Origin: Mitsuaria sp. 7
Lineage (GTDB): Bacteria > Pseudomonadota > Gammaproteobacteria > Burkholderiales > Burkholderiaceae_C
DNA length: 64,000 nucleotides
NCBI RefSeq assembly: GCF_001653795.1
Contig: NZ_CP011514.1
Span: 4,110,279 to 4,174,278 of the forward strand
Reading direction: 5' to 3'
The position numbers and the translations under genes were made by a program. Position 1 is the first letter of the stretch; the number at the start of each line of letters is the position of its first letter. The notes under the pieces are model-generated. The model worked only from the letters and a program-made list of their open reading frames with translations, was not told where the DNA came from and ran no database searches. Shown here one piece after another: positions 47,467-56,983 of the stretch.

Positions 47467-48471
47467 ATGACGCAGAGTTCCCCGATCCGTCGCCGCCTGC
47501 TGGGCGCCGCCGCCCTGGCTTCCCTGTCCGCCGTCGGCGCCGGGATCGCGCCTTCGGCGTTCGCGCAGGCCGCCTGGCCGAGCCGGCCGGTGGTCATCGT
47601 CGTGCCCTTCCCCGCCGGCGGCGGCACCGACGCCTTCGCCCGCCCGCTGACGGCCGTGCTGACCAAGCAGACCGGCAAGCAGTTCATCATCGACAACAAG
47701 GGCGGCGCCGGCGGCACCGTGGGCGCGACGATCGCATCCAAGGCCGCGCCGGACGGCTACACCTTCTTCATGGGCGCGGTGCACCACGCGATCGCGCCGG
47801 CGATGTACCCGAAGCTGGACTACAAGCTCGAGGAGGACTTCATCCCCGTGGCCATGGTCTCCAACGTGCCGCAGGTGATCGTGATCAATCCGCAGAAGGT
47901 GCCGGTCACCGACGTCAAGGGCCTGCTGGACGTGCTCAAGAAGAACCCGGGCAAGCTGAACTACGGCTCGGCGGGCAACGGCACCTCGCACCACCTGGCG
48001 GGTGAGCTCTTCAAGCTGCAGACGCAGACCTTCATCACCCACATCCCCTACCGCGGCGCGGGACCGGCGCTGCAGGACCTGATGGCGGGCCAGGTGGACC
48101 TGATGTTCGACGGCCTGGGCTCATCGGCGGCGCACATCCGCGGCGGTCGCATCAAGGCACTGGCGGTGGCCTCGTCCAAGCGCGCGCCGGGCTTCCCGGA
48201 CATCCCGAGCGCGGTGGAGGCCGGCATCCCGCAGTACCAGGTATCGACCTGGTACGGCCTGTGGGCGCCCAAGGGCACGCCCAAGGAAGTGATCGCCGCG
48301 ATGCAGGCCGAGCTGCGCAAGGCCTACGCGACGGAAGAACTGAAGAACATCTGGACGGGGCTGGGCACCGACATGCCGACGCTCTACGGCGACGCCTTCG
48401 GCAAGTTCGTGCACGGCGAGGTCGTGCGCTGGGCCGACGTGGTCAAGCGCAGCGGTGCGAAACTGGATTGA
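47467..48471 (+). CDS. Bug/TctC-family periplasmic solute-binding protein
   Basis: 334 residues from ATG 47467 (CAGGAGACACGC upstream). Leader IRRRLLGAAALASLSAVG with a twin-Arg-like start and AFAQ cleavage. Bug signatures: WPSRPVVIVVPFPAGGGTD near the mature N-terminus, NKGGAGGTVGA and YRGAGPALQDLMAGQVDLMF. Bug proteins bind carboxylates and are abundant in Burkholderiales, often without their own transporter, as here. The stop overlaps the matB ATG (TGATG). Confidence 0.94.
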   Translation: MTQSSPIRRRLLGAAALASLSAVGAGIAPSAFAQAAWPSRPVVIVVPFPAGGGTDAFARPLTAVLTKQTGKQFIIDNKGGAGGTVGATIASKAAPDGYTFFMGAVHHAIAPAMYPKLDYKLEEDFIPVAMVSNVPQVIVINPQKVPVTDVKGLLDVLKKNPGKLNYGSAGNGTSHHLAGELFKLQTQTFITHIPYRGAGPALQDLMAGQVDLMFDGLGSSAAHIRGGRIKALAVASSKRAPGFPDIPSAVEAGIPQYQVSTWYGLWAPKGTPKEVIAAMQAELRKAYATEELKNIWTGLGTDMPTLYGDAFGKFVHGEVVRWADVVKRSGAKLD

Positions 48472-50024
48472 TGAACACCGCCAACGCCAACCTGTTCGCC
48501 GCGCTGCGCGCGAATTTCTCCGACGACCTGGACGCCTGCGCGATCGAGCTGGCGGACGGCCCCGAGGCCGGCCAGCGCTACAGCTGGCGCGACATCGACC
48601 GCGCCACGGCGATGATCGCGAACCTGCTGGACTCGCTGGACCTGCCCCCGGGCAGCCGCGTCGCGGTGCAGACGGAGAAGAGCGTCGAGGCGCTGCTGCT
48701 GTACCTCGCCGTGCTGCGCGCCGGCTACGTCTATCTGCCGCTGAACACGGCCTACCAGGCCGCGGAGCTCGACTACTTCATCGGCAACGCGGAGCCGGCC
48801 GTGGTCGTCTGCGCGGGCAGGAACTTCGGCTGGATCAGCAAGCTGGCGTTCCAGGCCAAGGTGCCCTGGGTGTTCACGCTGAACGAGGACCGCAGCGGCA
48901 CGCTGCTGGACCGCGCGGTGCAGATGCCCGACACGCACCAGGTGGCCGCGAAGACCGCCGATGAGCTGGCCGCGATCCTCTACACGAGCGGCACGACCGG
49001 TCGCAGCAAGGGCGCGATGCTGAGCCACGGCAACCTGCTGTCCAACGCGGAGGTGCTCAAGCACGCCTGGGGCTGGAAGGCGGACGACGTGCTGATCCAC
49101 GCGCTGCCGATCTTCCATGTGCACGGGCTGTTCGTCGCGTCGCACGGGGCGCTGCTGGCCGGGGCGAAGATGCTGTGGTTCAACCGCTTCGATCCGCGCG
49201 GCGTGATCGCGCGGCTGCCGGACGCGACGCTGTTCATGGGCGTGCCGACGCTGTATGTGCGGCTGCTCGAGCAGGCGACGCTGACGAAGGACGTGTGCGC
49301 GCGGATGCGGCTGTTCATCAGCGGTTCCGCGCCGCTGCTGATCGAGACCTTCCACGAATGGCAGCGCCGCACCGGGTTCACGATCCTGGAGCGCTACGGC
49401 ATGAGCGAGACGGTCATGCTGACCTCGAATCCCTACAAGGCCGAGGACGGCGAACGCCGAGGCGGCACGGTCGGATATCCGCTGCCGGGCGTGGGCCTGC
49501 GCGTCGTCGACGACGCGGGCGCGCCCTGCCCGAGCACGGGCGACGGCGAGATCGGCCACCTCCAGGTGAGCGGGCCCAACGTCTTCTCCGGCTACTGGCG
49601 CATGCCGGAGAAGACGAAGGAGGAGTTCACCGCCGACGGCTGGTTCAAGACCGGCGACGTGGGCCGTCGCGACGACCGCGGCTACGTGACCATCGTGGGG
49701 CGGAGCAAGGACCTGATCATCACGGGCGGCTACAACGTGTACCCGGCGGAGATCGAGGGCTGGCTCAACGAGCTGCCCGGGGTGGCGGAGTCGGCCGTGG
49801 TCGGCGTGCCGCATCCGGACTTCGGCGAGGGCGTGATCGCCGTGGTGGTGCCGCGATCCGGCGCCGCGCTGGAAGGCGCGACGCTGGTCGCGGCGCTGAA
49901 GGACCGCATCGCGGGATTCAAGGTGCCCAAGCGGGTCTTCGTCGAGACCGAACTGCCGCGCAACGCGATGGGCAAGGTGCAGAAGAACCTGCTGCGCGAG
50001 CGGCATCAGGGACTGTTCGGCTGA
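48471..50024 (+). CDS. matB: Malonyl-CoA synthetase (MatB-like acyl-CoA synthetase)
   Basis: 517 residues starting inside the previous stop codon. AMP-binding enzyme with P-loop LYTSGTTGRSKGAMLSHGNL, YGMSETVMLTSNPY, GWFKTGDVGRRDDRGYVTIV and the catalytic Lys region KVPKRVFVETELPRNAMGKV. The overall pattern and length match MatB, which makes malonyl-CoA from malonate, CoA and ATP. No malonyl-CoA decarboxylase (MatA) gene is adjacent. Pairing with the Bug protein and the sigma-54 activator suggests regulated dicarboxylate uptake and activation. Confidence 0.88.
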   Translation: MNTANANLFAALRANFSDDLDACAIELADGPEAGQRYSWRDIDRATAMIANLLDSLDLPPGSRVAVQTEKSVEALLLYLAVLRAGYVYLPLNTAYQAAELDYFIGNAEPAVVVCAGRNFGWISKLAFQAKVPWVFTLNEDRSGTLLDRAVQMPDTHQVAAKTADELAAILYTSGTTGRSKGAMLSHGNLLSNAEVLKHAWGWKADDVLIHALPIFHVHGLFVASHGALLAGAKMLWFNRFDPRGVIARLPDATLFMGVPTLYVRLLEQATLTKDVCARMRLFISGSAPLLIETFHEWQRRTGFTILERYGMSETVMLTSNPYKAEDGERRGGTVGYPLPGVGLRVVDDAGAPCPSTGDGEIGHLQVSGPNVFSGYWRMPEKTKEEFTADGWFKTGDVGRRDDRGYVTIVGRSKDLIITGGYNVYPAEIEGWLNELPGVAESAVVGVPHPDFGEGVIAVVVPRSGAALEGATLVAALKDRIAGFKVPKRVFVETELPRNAMGKVQKNLLRERHQGLFG

Positions 50025-50045
50025 GCATCGCCGACAATCGTCGTC

Positions 50046-50339
50046 ATGAGCACGCCGACGCCGCTCCCTCCCAGCACGGCCGACACGACCGGCAGGAGCT
50101 CCCCCCTCGACACCGCCTGCCCCCGCTGCGGCGGCGGTTTCCATTGCGGTGTGAACGACGGCTGGTGCGCCTGCTTCGGCACGCGGCTGGGCGAGGGCCT
50201 CAAGCGCGATCTCGCCGCGCGCTGGCCCGACCGGTGCCTGTGCCTGCGCTGCCTCGGCGAGCTCGCCCGCGACGATCCGGACAGCCACGTGCCGGACCCG
50301 CCGAATAACCCGCCCGGGCCCCCGCTGTTGGGCGTTTGA
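50046..50339 (+). CDS. Cysteine-rich CWC family protein
   Basis: 97 residues with eight Cys, including CPRCGGGFHCG, GWCACF and DRCLCLRCLGELA, the CWC-type pattern, so probably zinc- or iron-binding. Pro-rich ends flank the core. Small CWC proteins are common in Proteobacteria and of unknown function. It lies 21 bases after matB but is unlikely to be functionally tied to it. Confidence 0.88.
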   Translation: MSTPTPLPPSTADTTGRSSPLDTACPRCGGGFHCGVNDGWCACFGTRLGEGLKRDLAARWPDRCLCLRCLGELARDDPDSHVPDPPNNPPGPPLLGV

Positions 50340-50370
50340 AGGCGTACGCGGCACGGCCACAATCGGATCG

Positions 50371-52644
50371 ATGCCCGCCTCCCCCTTCAGCCAGTCCGTC
50401 GCGGAGCGCCTCCAGGTGAGGCGCCTGGTGGTCTTCGGCCCGTTCCTCGCGCTGGGGCTGGTGCTGGTCGTGCTGTGGGCGCTGGTGCTGTGGTTCGCGC
50501 TGCTTTATCCGAAGTCGCTCGTCGAGGACCTGCAGGACGATCTCCACAGCATCGCGCTGAACGCCGCGCAGGATACCGAACAGCTCTTGCGCGAGACGGA
50601 AGGCAGCCTGCGCACGCTCGACCTGCTGCTGCTCACGCGCAGGACCGAGCGCCAGGACCTCGACGCCACCGTGTCGCTGCTGGCCGACTCGCTGCGCGAC
50701 AACTCGCGCGGGATCACCGACGTGATGCTCGCCAGCGCCGACGGCCGCCTGTGGCGCATCCCGTCCGTCACCGGCGAACCTTACGTCGACCTCGGCCCTA
50801 AGAGCTTCCTGTCCGAACTCGGCCGGCCCGGCGGACCGAGCGTCGTCCTCGGCACGCCGATCCGGCTGCGACCCGGCGCCCACTTCGTCCTGCCGATCGC
50901 CACGCGCCTGAGCGCACCGACCGGGGCCTTCACCGCGACGGTGGGCTTCATCGACCTCGACACCCTGCTGCGCATCTACCGCACGCGCTCGATGCGCTCG
51001 GGCATGGCCGTGCTTCTGGAACGCGACGACGGCGTCGCCATGGCGCGCTGGCCCGAAGTCCCGGGCCTGGTCGGCACCAACATGCGCCAGGTCCCCGGCG
51101 GCGAAGTGCTGCCGCCCAGCCCGCCGGCCAGCGGTCAGTTCATGGTGTCGCGGAGCCCCGCCGACGGGCGTGACCGCATCGTCTCGTACCGGGTGCTGCA
51201 GGACTACCCGCTGCGCCTGTTCGTGTCCTTCGAGCGCGACCGCATCCTCGCCGGCTACCTGCAGCAGCGGCGCGCGGTGCTGGGTTTCTCGCTGGTGGTC
51301 ACCGCGATCGCCGTCGGCCTGATGGCCTGGTTCACGCGGCTGCAGCAGCGCACCCGGCTGCGCGAGGCCGAGCGCGAAGCCACGGCCGACGCCTCGCCGA
51401 TGGGCCTGTTCCGCTGCGACCTCCAGGGTCGCACCGTGTATGCCAACGAGACCTACCTGCGACTGATGGAGGTCGACCGCAAGGACCTGGCCTGGGGCTG
51501 GCTGGACCGCTTGCCCGCATCGGAGCGCGAGCTGACGCGCGAGCAGTGGGCCGCGCTGGTCGCCGTGGGCGAGCCCGTCGACCGCGTGCGGCAACTGGCG
51601 CGGCGCGACGGCTCCGAACTGCTGGTGCGTCTGCGGATGCGACCGATGCGGCTGGGCGGGCGCATCGTGGCGCACGCGGGGACCATCGCCGATATCACGC
51701 CCGAGCTTGCAGCCCGCCGCGAGCGCGAGCGCAACCAGGCCGTCATGAGCGCCATGGCGCAGAGCGTCAACGTGATGATGCTGGCCGTGGACACCGATGA
51801 ACGCGTGCTGTTCTGCAACAAGGCCTTCGAGCGCCGCTTCGACATCCCGGAAAAGTCCTGGCAGGGACGCCACGCGGCGGACGTGTTCGACGACCTGTAC
51901 CCGGCCGTGCATCCGCTGATCCAGCGCGCCTTCGCGGGCGAGACCAGCGTCGTCGAGATGCGCGACGACGACGGCATCAGCCGCCCGATGCCGCTGGACG
52001 GCGACGACCGCGGCGAGACGCGCTATGTCGAGCTCACCTACGCGCCGCTGGTCACCGACGACGGCACCATCATCGGCGCCTACGGCGTCGCGCGCGACGT
52101 CACCGACGTCAAGCAGGAACAGATGCGGCTGCTGCGGGCCTCCAACACGGACCCGCTCACCGAACTGCTCAACCGCGCCGGCTTCGCGTCGCAGGTCAAC
52201 GCCGCGCTCGGCCGCGCGACCGACCGCGATGAGTTGGTGGCGCTGCTGTACCTCGACCTCGACCGCTTCAAGCCGGTCAACGACGAGTACGGCCATCCCG
52301 TCGGCGACGCGCTGCTGAAGGCCGTGTCAGGCCGGCTGCGGCATGCGCTGCGGCCCCAGGACCTGGTCGCCCGCGTCGGCGGCGACGAGTTCGCCGTGTT
52401 CCTCACCCACGTCGCGAAACCGGTCGACGCGCAGGTCGTCGCCGACAAGCTGGTGCACGCGTTGACGATGCCGTTCCGCATCGGTGCGCTCGAACTCCAC
52501 ATCGGCACCAGCGTCGGGTTCTGCGTCCAGTGGGCGAGAAAGGCCGACATCGACGATCTCGTCACGCAGGCGGATGAGCAGCTCTATCGGGCGAAGCGGG
52601 CGGGTCGGGGGCGGTCGAGCGGGAGCCTCTGCGCGGAGCGCTGA
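50371..52644 (+). CDS. Diguanylate cyclase with double-PAS and extracytoplasmic sensor
   Basis: 757 residues. TM1 ~residues 18-45 (LALGLVLVVLWALVLW), a periplasmic dCache-like sensor (~50-300), TM2 ~308-328 (VLGFSLVVTAIAVGLMAW), two PAS-type regions (~340-450 and 460-585), and a GGDEF domain at the end. The active site is GGDEF itself (ARVGGDEFAVFL), and the product-inhibition RxxD site (RPQD) is in the correct place five residues before it, so the enzyme should synthesise c-di-GMP and be feedback-regulated. No EAL domain. c-di-GMP promotes biofilm formation over motility. Confidence 0.95.
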   Translation: MPASPFSQSVAERLQVRRLVVFGPFLALGLVLVVLWALVLWFALLYPKSLVEDLQDDLHSIALNAAQDTEQLLRETEGSLRTLDLLLLTRRTERQDLDATVSLLADSLRDNSRGITDVMLASADGRLWRIPSVTGEPYVDLGPKSFLSELGRPGGPSVVLGTPIRLRPGAHFVLPIATRLSAPTGAFTATVGFIDLDTLLRIYRTRSMRSGMAVLLERDDGVAMARWPEVPGLVGTNMRQVPGGEVLPPSPPASGQFMVSRSPADGRDRIVSYRVLQDYPLRLFVSFERDRILAGYLQQRRAVLGFSLVVTAIAVGLMAWFTRLQQRTRLREAEREATADASPMGLFRCDLQGRTVYANETYLRLMEVDRKDLAWGWLDRLPASERELTREQWAALVAVGEPVDRVRQLARRDGSELLVRLRMRPMRLGGRIVAHAGTIADITPELAARRERERNQAVMSAMAQSVNVMMLAVDTDERVLFCNKAFERRFDIPEKSWQGRHAADVFDDLYPAVHPLIQRAFAGETSVVEMRDDDGISRPMPLDGDDRGETRYVELTYAPLVTDDGTIIGAYGVARDVTDVKQEQMRLLRASNTDPLTELLNRAGFASQVNAALGRATDRDELVALLYLDLDRFKPVNDEYGHPVGDALLKAVSGRLRHALRPQDLVARVGGDEFAVFLTHVAKPVDAQVVADKLVHALTMPFRIGALELHIGTSVGFCVQWARKADIDDLVTQADEQLYRAKRAGRGRSSGSLCAER

Positions 52645-52645
52645 G

Positions 52646-53224
52646 TCAGCCGCAGTTGCCGAAGTCGCCAGGGCTTCGGCCGTCCAACGAGGCCGTCGGC
52701 GTCAAGGGGCCATGCTTCAGGCGCATCAAGGTCATCTGCAGGACCTTGGCGTCGGCGCTGGCGCGGTGACGCCGCAGCTTCGCCTCGGCTCGGACCTCCT
52801 GCTGCACCGCGTTCCAGCGCAGGGCTTCGTCTTCGCTGAGAAGGCGACGCAGGTCCTCGATCCGGAAACGCGGCAGGCGGCCGACGCTGTCGAAGAGCTT
52901 GCTCATCCACGGGTAGTCGTGACCCCAGCTGTCCGAGTAGACCGTCTGGCCCGCCAGTCGATGGTTGAGCTCGTCGACGACCCATTCACGCGGACGGCCG
53001 TGACGCAGCAGGAGCTCGCGCGTGATGCCGTGCAAGGCCTCCGCGCCTTCATCCCAATGCTCCCATTCGGGCGCGGGCTGGATCAGCGAGCAGAACGGCA
53101 GGCCGCCGGCTTCGACGAAGCCGATCTCGATCGGGTAGCTGCCGCGCCCGAAACCGGACGCCTCCAGGTCGAGGATGGTCGGCGCAAGGACCGGCGAGGC
53201 GGCGGGCAGGACGGCAACGCTCAT
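52646..53224 (-). CDS. DEDDh-type 3'-5' exonuclease
   Basis: 192 residues from ATG 53224. Exo I DLEASGFG, Exo II SDSWGHDYPW and Exo III HRASADAKVL (H-x-A-x-x-D) are all visible, giving the DEDDh set. The family includes oligoribonuclease-type and proofreading-type exonucleases. Convergent with the cyclase gene; the stops are one base apart. Confidence 0.86.
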   Translation of the reverse strand: MSVAVLPAASPVLAPTILDLEASGFGRGSYPIEIGFVEAGGLPFCSLIQPAPEWEHWDEGAEALHGITRELLLRHGRPREWVVDELNHRLAGQTVYSDSWGHDYPWMSKLFDSVGRLPRFRIEDLRRLLSEDEALRWNAVQQEVRAEAKLRRHRASADAKVLQMTLMRLKHGPLTPTASLDGRSPGDFGNCG

Positions 53225-53276
53225 GGCCGCGAGTATGCAAGCGCCGGGCCAGCCGCGGGAGCCACCCCTCCTCAGA

Positions 53277-54326
53277 TCAGGGGACGGCAGGCGTGGCCGA
53301 CTGCAGGTCCACCGGCGCCGCGGGCGCGACCGCCGGCACGGTCGTCGGCTTGGGCGCTTGTCCCGCCGCATCGCCGTCGCCGCTGTCGCCCCGGTCCCGC
53401 CCCTGGCGGCGCTGCAGTTCGTGCCAGCCGTCCAGGCCGCCGTCCAGCGCCAGCACGCGCGCGTGACCGCGCTTCATGAGCTCGTGCGCGCCCTGGATGG
53501 CGGAGACCTCGTTCGGGCAGTTGCAGTAGAGGACGAGCAGGCGGTCGTCGGGCAACTGCTCGGCGTATTCCGGGAGACGCGTCAACGGGATGTTGAGCGC
53601 GCCCGGCAGGGTGCGCGGGTCGGCGGCGCGGCCCGGATCGCTGCGGACGTCGATGAAGAGCGGCGCCATGTCCTGCTCGCAGAGCGCGGCGGCGTCCTCG
53701 ACGCTGATGCGCTCGACCTCGCCCTGCAGCTTCGCCATCTGGCGGCGACGGCGCCAGCGGTTGCCGATCAGCAGGGCCAGCACCGCGACGATCGCGGCCA
53801 CGGCGAAGATGCCGGCGTTGGAGAGGAAGTCCAGCACGTCCTGGATCTGGTCGCTGAAGATCAGGCCGAGACCGAGGAAACAGGCCGTCCAGACCAGCCC
53901 GGCGACGGCGTCATAGGCGATGAAGCGGCGCCAGCCCATGCCGAGCGCGCCGGCCATCGGCGCCGCGACGACGGAGATGCCGGGCAGGAACTTCGCCGCC
54001 AGCAGCGAGCTGCCGCCCCAGCGCGCGATGAGGCTTTCGCTCTGGCGGACGCAGACGTCGGGCGACAGGGAGACGCGGCACAGCAGCCGCAGCACGCGGT
54101 GGCCGTAACTGCGGCCGGCAATGAACCAGATGGCGTCGCCGAGGACATTGGCCAGCACGGCGGCCACGACCAGCGACAGCGCCGACAGGCGCCCCGCCGC
54201 GGCCAGTCCGCCCGCCACCACCAGCAGGGGCGCCGCAGGCACCGGCGCACCGATGCGCGCGGCCAGCGTCACGAGGAAGACGAGCAGGAAGTCGTGTTGG
54301 ATCAGCAGGTCGATCAGGGCGCGCAT
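53277..54326 (-). CDS. DedA-family membrane protein fused to a rhodanese domain
   Basis: 349 residues. Residues 1-205: DedA/SNARE-associated membrane domain, with typical FLVTLAARIGAPVPAAPLLV, GRSYGHRVLRLL and AKFLPGISVVAAPMAGA. Residues ~215-315: rhodanese domain with the active Cys in YCNCPNE and GALNIPLTRLP, LALDGGLDGW. The last ~30 residues are low-complexity Ala/Pro/Asp. DedA proteins support membrane lipid flipping and envelope homeostasis; the fusion places a sulfurtransferase-like domain on the cytoplasmic side. The combination occurs in other Proteobacteria but its function is unclear. Confidence 0.92.
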   Translation of the reverse strand: MRALIDLLIQHDFLLVFLVTLAARIGAPVPAAPLLVVAGGLAAAGRLSALSLVVAAVLANVLGDAIWFIAGRSYGHRVLRLLCRVSLSPDVCVRQSESLIARWGGSSLLAAKFLPGISVVAAPMAGALGMGWRRFIAYDAVAGLVWTACFLGLGLIFSDQIQDVLDFLSNAGIFAVAAIVAVLALLIGNRWRRRRQMAKLQGEVERISVEDAAALCEQDMAPLFIDVRSDPGRAADPRTLPGALNIPLTRLPEYAEQLPDDRLLVLYCNCPNEVSAIQGAHELMKRGHARVLALDGGLDGWHELQRRQGRDRGDSGDGDAAGQAPKPTTVPAVAPAAPVDLQSATPAVP

Positions 54327-54387
54327 GCGACATATTGTCGCGGCTGCGGAGGACGCCCGTCGCCGGTGGGGCGATTCTCCGGCCCCG

Positions 54388-55074
54388 TCAGGACACCAGC
54401 CGGGGCGCCTTGGGCCGGGCGACGAAGGCGAACTGCACCCACTTCGTCTCCTCGAGCTGCCGCCCGAAAAGGCGGAAGGCCAGCCGGCGCTTGAGCGAGG
54501 AGGTGTACCACTGCTCGTTGATGCCCTGGACGCTGAGCACCTCGTAGCCGCACTCGTCGAACATGCGCTGCGCGCTGGTGCGGGTGAAGAAGCGCAGGTG
54601 CGTGCGGTCGCGGACCCCGCAGGGCTCGTAGCGGAAGTCGCGGTCGTGGACCAGCGGCCAGATCGTGTCCAGATGCAGCAGGTTGGGCAGCGAGGCGAGC
54701 ACGACGCCGCCCGGCGCGAGCAGCGGCGCGGCCAGGTTGAGCGCGGCCCAGGGATCGGGCATGTGCTCGAGCACGTCGTTGAAGGTGATGGCGTCGAAAT
54801 GGCCTTCGGGCAGCGGCAGGGACGGGTCGAAGAATCCCTGCATCACCCGGTCCAGGTGGACGGCGGCGCGTTCCGCGGAACCGGCGTCGGGCTCGACGCC
54901 CCAGACCTCGGTACCGGGACGCGCCTGCTTGACCGCCTCTCCGAAGGCGCCGGTGTTGCAGCCGACGTCCAGCATGCGCCGGCATTCCTGCGGGAGGAAG
55001 GCCAGCATCTCGCGGCGCGCGGCGTGCGGGTAGTCGAATCGGGCCAGGGGACTGGCGGAACGGAGAGCCGGCAT
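54388..55074 (-). CDS. Class I SAM-dependent methyltransferase
   Basis: 228 residues from ATG 55074 (GAGGAGGT five bases upstream; the frame extends further but that part is poor). Motif I LDVGCNTGAFGEAVK, acidic strand VWGVEPDAG, motif II-IV region FDAITFNDVLEHMPDP and post-motif LLAPGGVVLASLPN. Substrate unknown; resembles methyltransferases of surface polysaccharide or small-molecule pathways, without supporting neighbours. Confidence 0.87.
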   Translation of the reverse strand: MPALRSASPLARFDYPHAARREMLAFLPQECRRMLDVGCNTGAFGEAVKQARPGTEVWGVEPDAGSAERAAVHLDRVMQGFFDPSLPLPEGHFDAITFNDVLEHMPDPWAALNLAAPLLAPGGVVLASLPNLLHLDTIWPLVHDRDFRYEPCGVRDRTHLRFFTRTSAQRMFDECGYEVLSVQGINEQWYTSSLKRRLAFRLFGRQLEETKWVQFAFVARPKAPRLVS

Positions 55075-55187
55075 GGATACCTCCTCGGCACCCGCCGCGA
55101 GCACCGCGGCGGTGCGCGAAGCATAGTCAGGACCGGTCCCTGTCGACATCCTCCTCTTACGGGACAGGGAAGTCCCGACCGCCGGCC

Positions 55188-56762
55188 TCAGGAAGGGGCA
55201 TGCGCGACGCGGAACGCCGCCACCGCGCCCACCATGTCGGCGGCCTGCTGTCTCATGCTGTCGGCCGCGGCGGCGCTTTCCTCGACCAGGGCCGCGTTCT
55301 GCTGCGTGGCGCGGTCCATCTGGGTGATGGCCTCGCCGACCTGCGTCACGCCCGCGCTCTGCTCGGCGCTGGCCACGCTGATCTCGCCGACGATGTCGGA
55401 GACGCGGCGGATGGCGCCCACGACCTCGGTCATCGTGGCGCCGGCCTGGTCGACCAGCCCGGTGCCCTGCTCGACGCGGGCGACGCTGTCGTCGATGAGC
55501 TGCTTGATCTCCTTGGCGGCTCCGGCGGACCGGCTGGCCAGGCTGCGCACTTCGGAGGCCACGACCGCGAAGCCGCGGCCCTGCTCGCCGGCGCGGGCCG
55601 CCTCGACCGCCGCGTTCAGCGCCAGGATGTTGGTCTGGAACGCGATGCTGTCGATGACGCCGATGATGTCGGCGATGCGACGGCTGCTGTCATTGATGCC
55701 GCGCATCGTCTCGACGACCTGGCCGACCACCTCGCCGCCGCGCGTGGCCACCTCGCTGGCATTGCGCGCCAGTTGATTGGCATGCTGGGCGTTGTCCGCG
55801 TTCTGGCGTACGGTGGCGCTCAGCTGTTCCATCGAGGCGGCGGTCTCCTCGATCGCGGAGGCCTGCGCCTCCGTGCGCGCCGAAAGGTCGTTGTTGCCTT
55901 GCGCGATCTGGGTGCTGGCGATCGCGATCTCGTCGGCGGAGCCGCGCACCTGGCCGATCAGCGTGACCAACTGCGACTGCATCGCCCCCATCGACGCGAG
56001 CACGCTGTCGGGCGGCGCCGACACGGCGCCTTCGACCGGTCGCAGGTCGCCGCCGGAGATGCGGTTGGCGGCGGCGGCCAGTTGCGCCGGCTCGGTGCCG
56101 AGCGCCGTCGTCAGGCGACGCGTGATCAGCCAGCCCAGGCCTGCGGCGATCCCGACGACGCCCAGGCTGATCAGCGCCAGCCACCGACGTTGCGCTTCGT
56201 ATTGGGCGGTGGAGGCGGTCGCCACCTCGCCACCGGCCTTGCCCGCGTAGTCGGTGTATTCCCGCACCGCCGTCAGCAGCTTCGCCAGCAAGGGTCGGCA
56301 ATCCCGGCTCATGGCCTCCATGGCCTCTTCGCGCTTTCCGGCGGCGGCCAGTTCGACAATGCGCGCAGCCACCGGTCCGTAGCGTTCTTCGACCTCGACG
56401 ATGCGACCGAGCAGTTCACGCTCGCGCGGCATGGCGTCAGGCGCCGCGGCGACCGCATCGCGCAGCTCCCGCAGGTGCAGACCGATCGCGACATGCGCGT
56501 CGAGCGCCATCTTTTTCGATGCTTCGAGGTCGATCGAGTCCTTCACGATGACCATGTCGCGCACCCCGATGGCGCGACGGTTGGCGTCGATGCGGATACC
56601 CACCGCCATCGATTCGCGGGTATCAATGCCGTGGAAGAAACCGTTGAAGCGCGCATCCGCGGCGGCCAGGTTGTGCAAAGAGAAGACGCTGACCAGCACG
56701 ACCGCTGCCACGAGGGTGGCAAAGGCGAGCATCAATTGCTTCTTGATCGAAAGACCCTTCAT
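55188..56762 (-). CDS. Methyl-accepting chemotaxis protein (4HB type)
   Basis: 524 residues from ATG 56762. TM1 [18 protein letters not shown], periplasmic four-helix-bundle-like sensor (~35-190), TM2 [23 protein letters not shown], then signalling coiled coil with hairpin tip [20 protein letters not shown]. Ends AFRVAHAPS with no CheR-tether pentapeptide. It is closely similar along its whole length to the next gene at 56984-58882, so the two arose by tandem duplication. Ligand unknown. Confidence 0.93.
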   Translation of the reverse strand: MKGLSIKKQLMLAFATLVAAVVLVSVFSLHNLAAADARFNGFFHGIDTRESMAVGIRIDANRRAIGVRDMVIVKDSIDLEASKKMALDAHVAIGLHLRELRDAVAAAPDAMPRERELLGRIVEVEERYGPVAARIVELAAAGKREEAMEAMSRDCRPLLAKLLTAVREYTDYAGKAGGEVATASTAQYEAQRRWLALISLGVVGIAAGLGWLITRRLTTALGTEPAQLAAAANRISGGDLRPVEGAVSAPPDSVLASMGAMQSQLVTLIGQVRGSADEIAIASTQIAQGNNDLSARTEAQASAIEETAASMEQLSATVRQNADNAQHANQLARNASEVATRGGEVVGQVVETMRGINDSSRRIADIIGVIDSIAFQTNILALNAAVEAARAGEQGRGFAVVASEVRSLASRSAGAAKEIKQLIDDSVARVEQGTGLVDQAGATMTEVVGAIRRVSDIVGEISVASAEQSAGVTQVGEAITQMDRATQQNAALVEESAAAADSMRQQAADMVGAVAAFRVAHAPS

Positions 56763-56983
56763 GGTCTGCCCCAGGAGTAGTTGGAAAGGAAAGGAAATGC
56801 CTGCCCTTGAGAGCAGCGCATGGCCTTCCTCAGTCATCGACTCCAGCAGACCGGTGCGGGAACAATTACCGGAATACCGCATCGGGTGACTCGTGCAAGT
56901 CACTCCGAGCCCAGGCGTTTTCCTCCATGTCAGGAGGAGGTCGCCGCCGCGGGTGGGACGACGTCAGCCGCCGTCCCGCCGAT

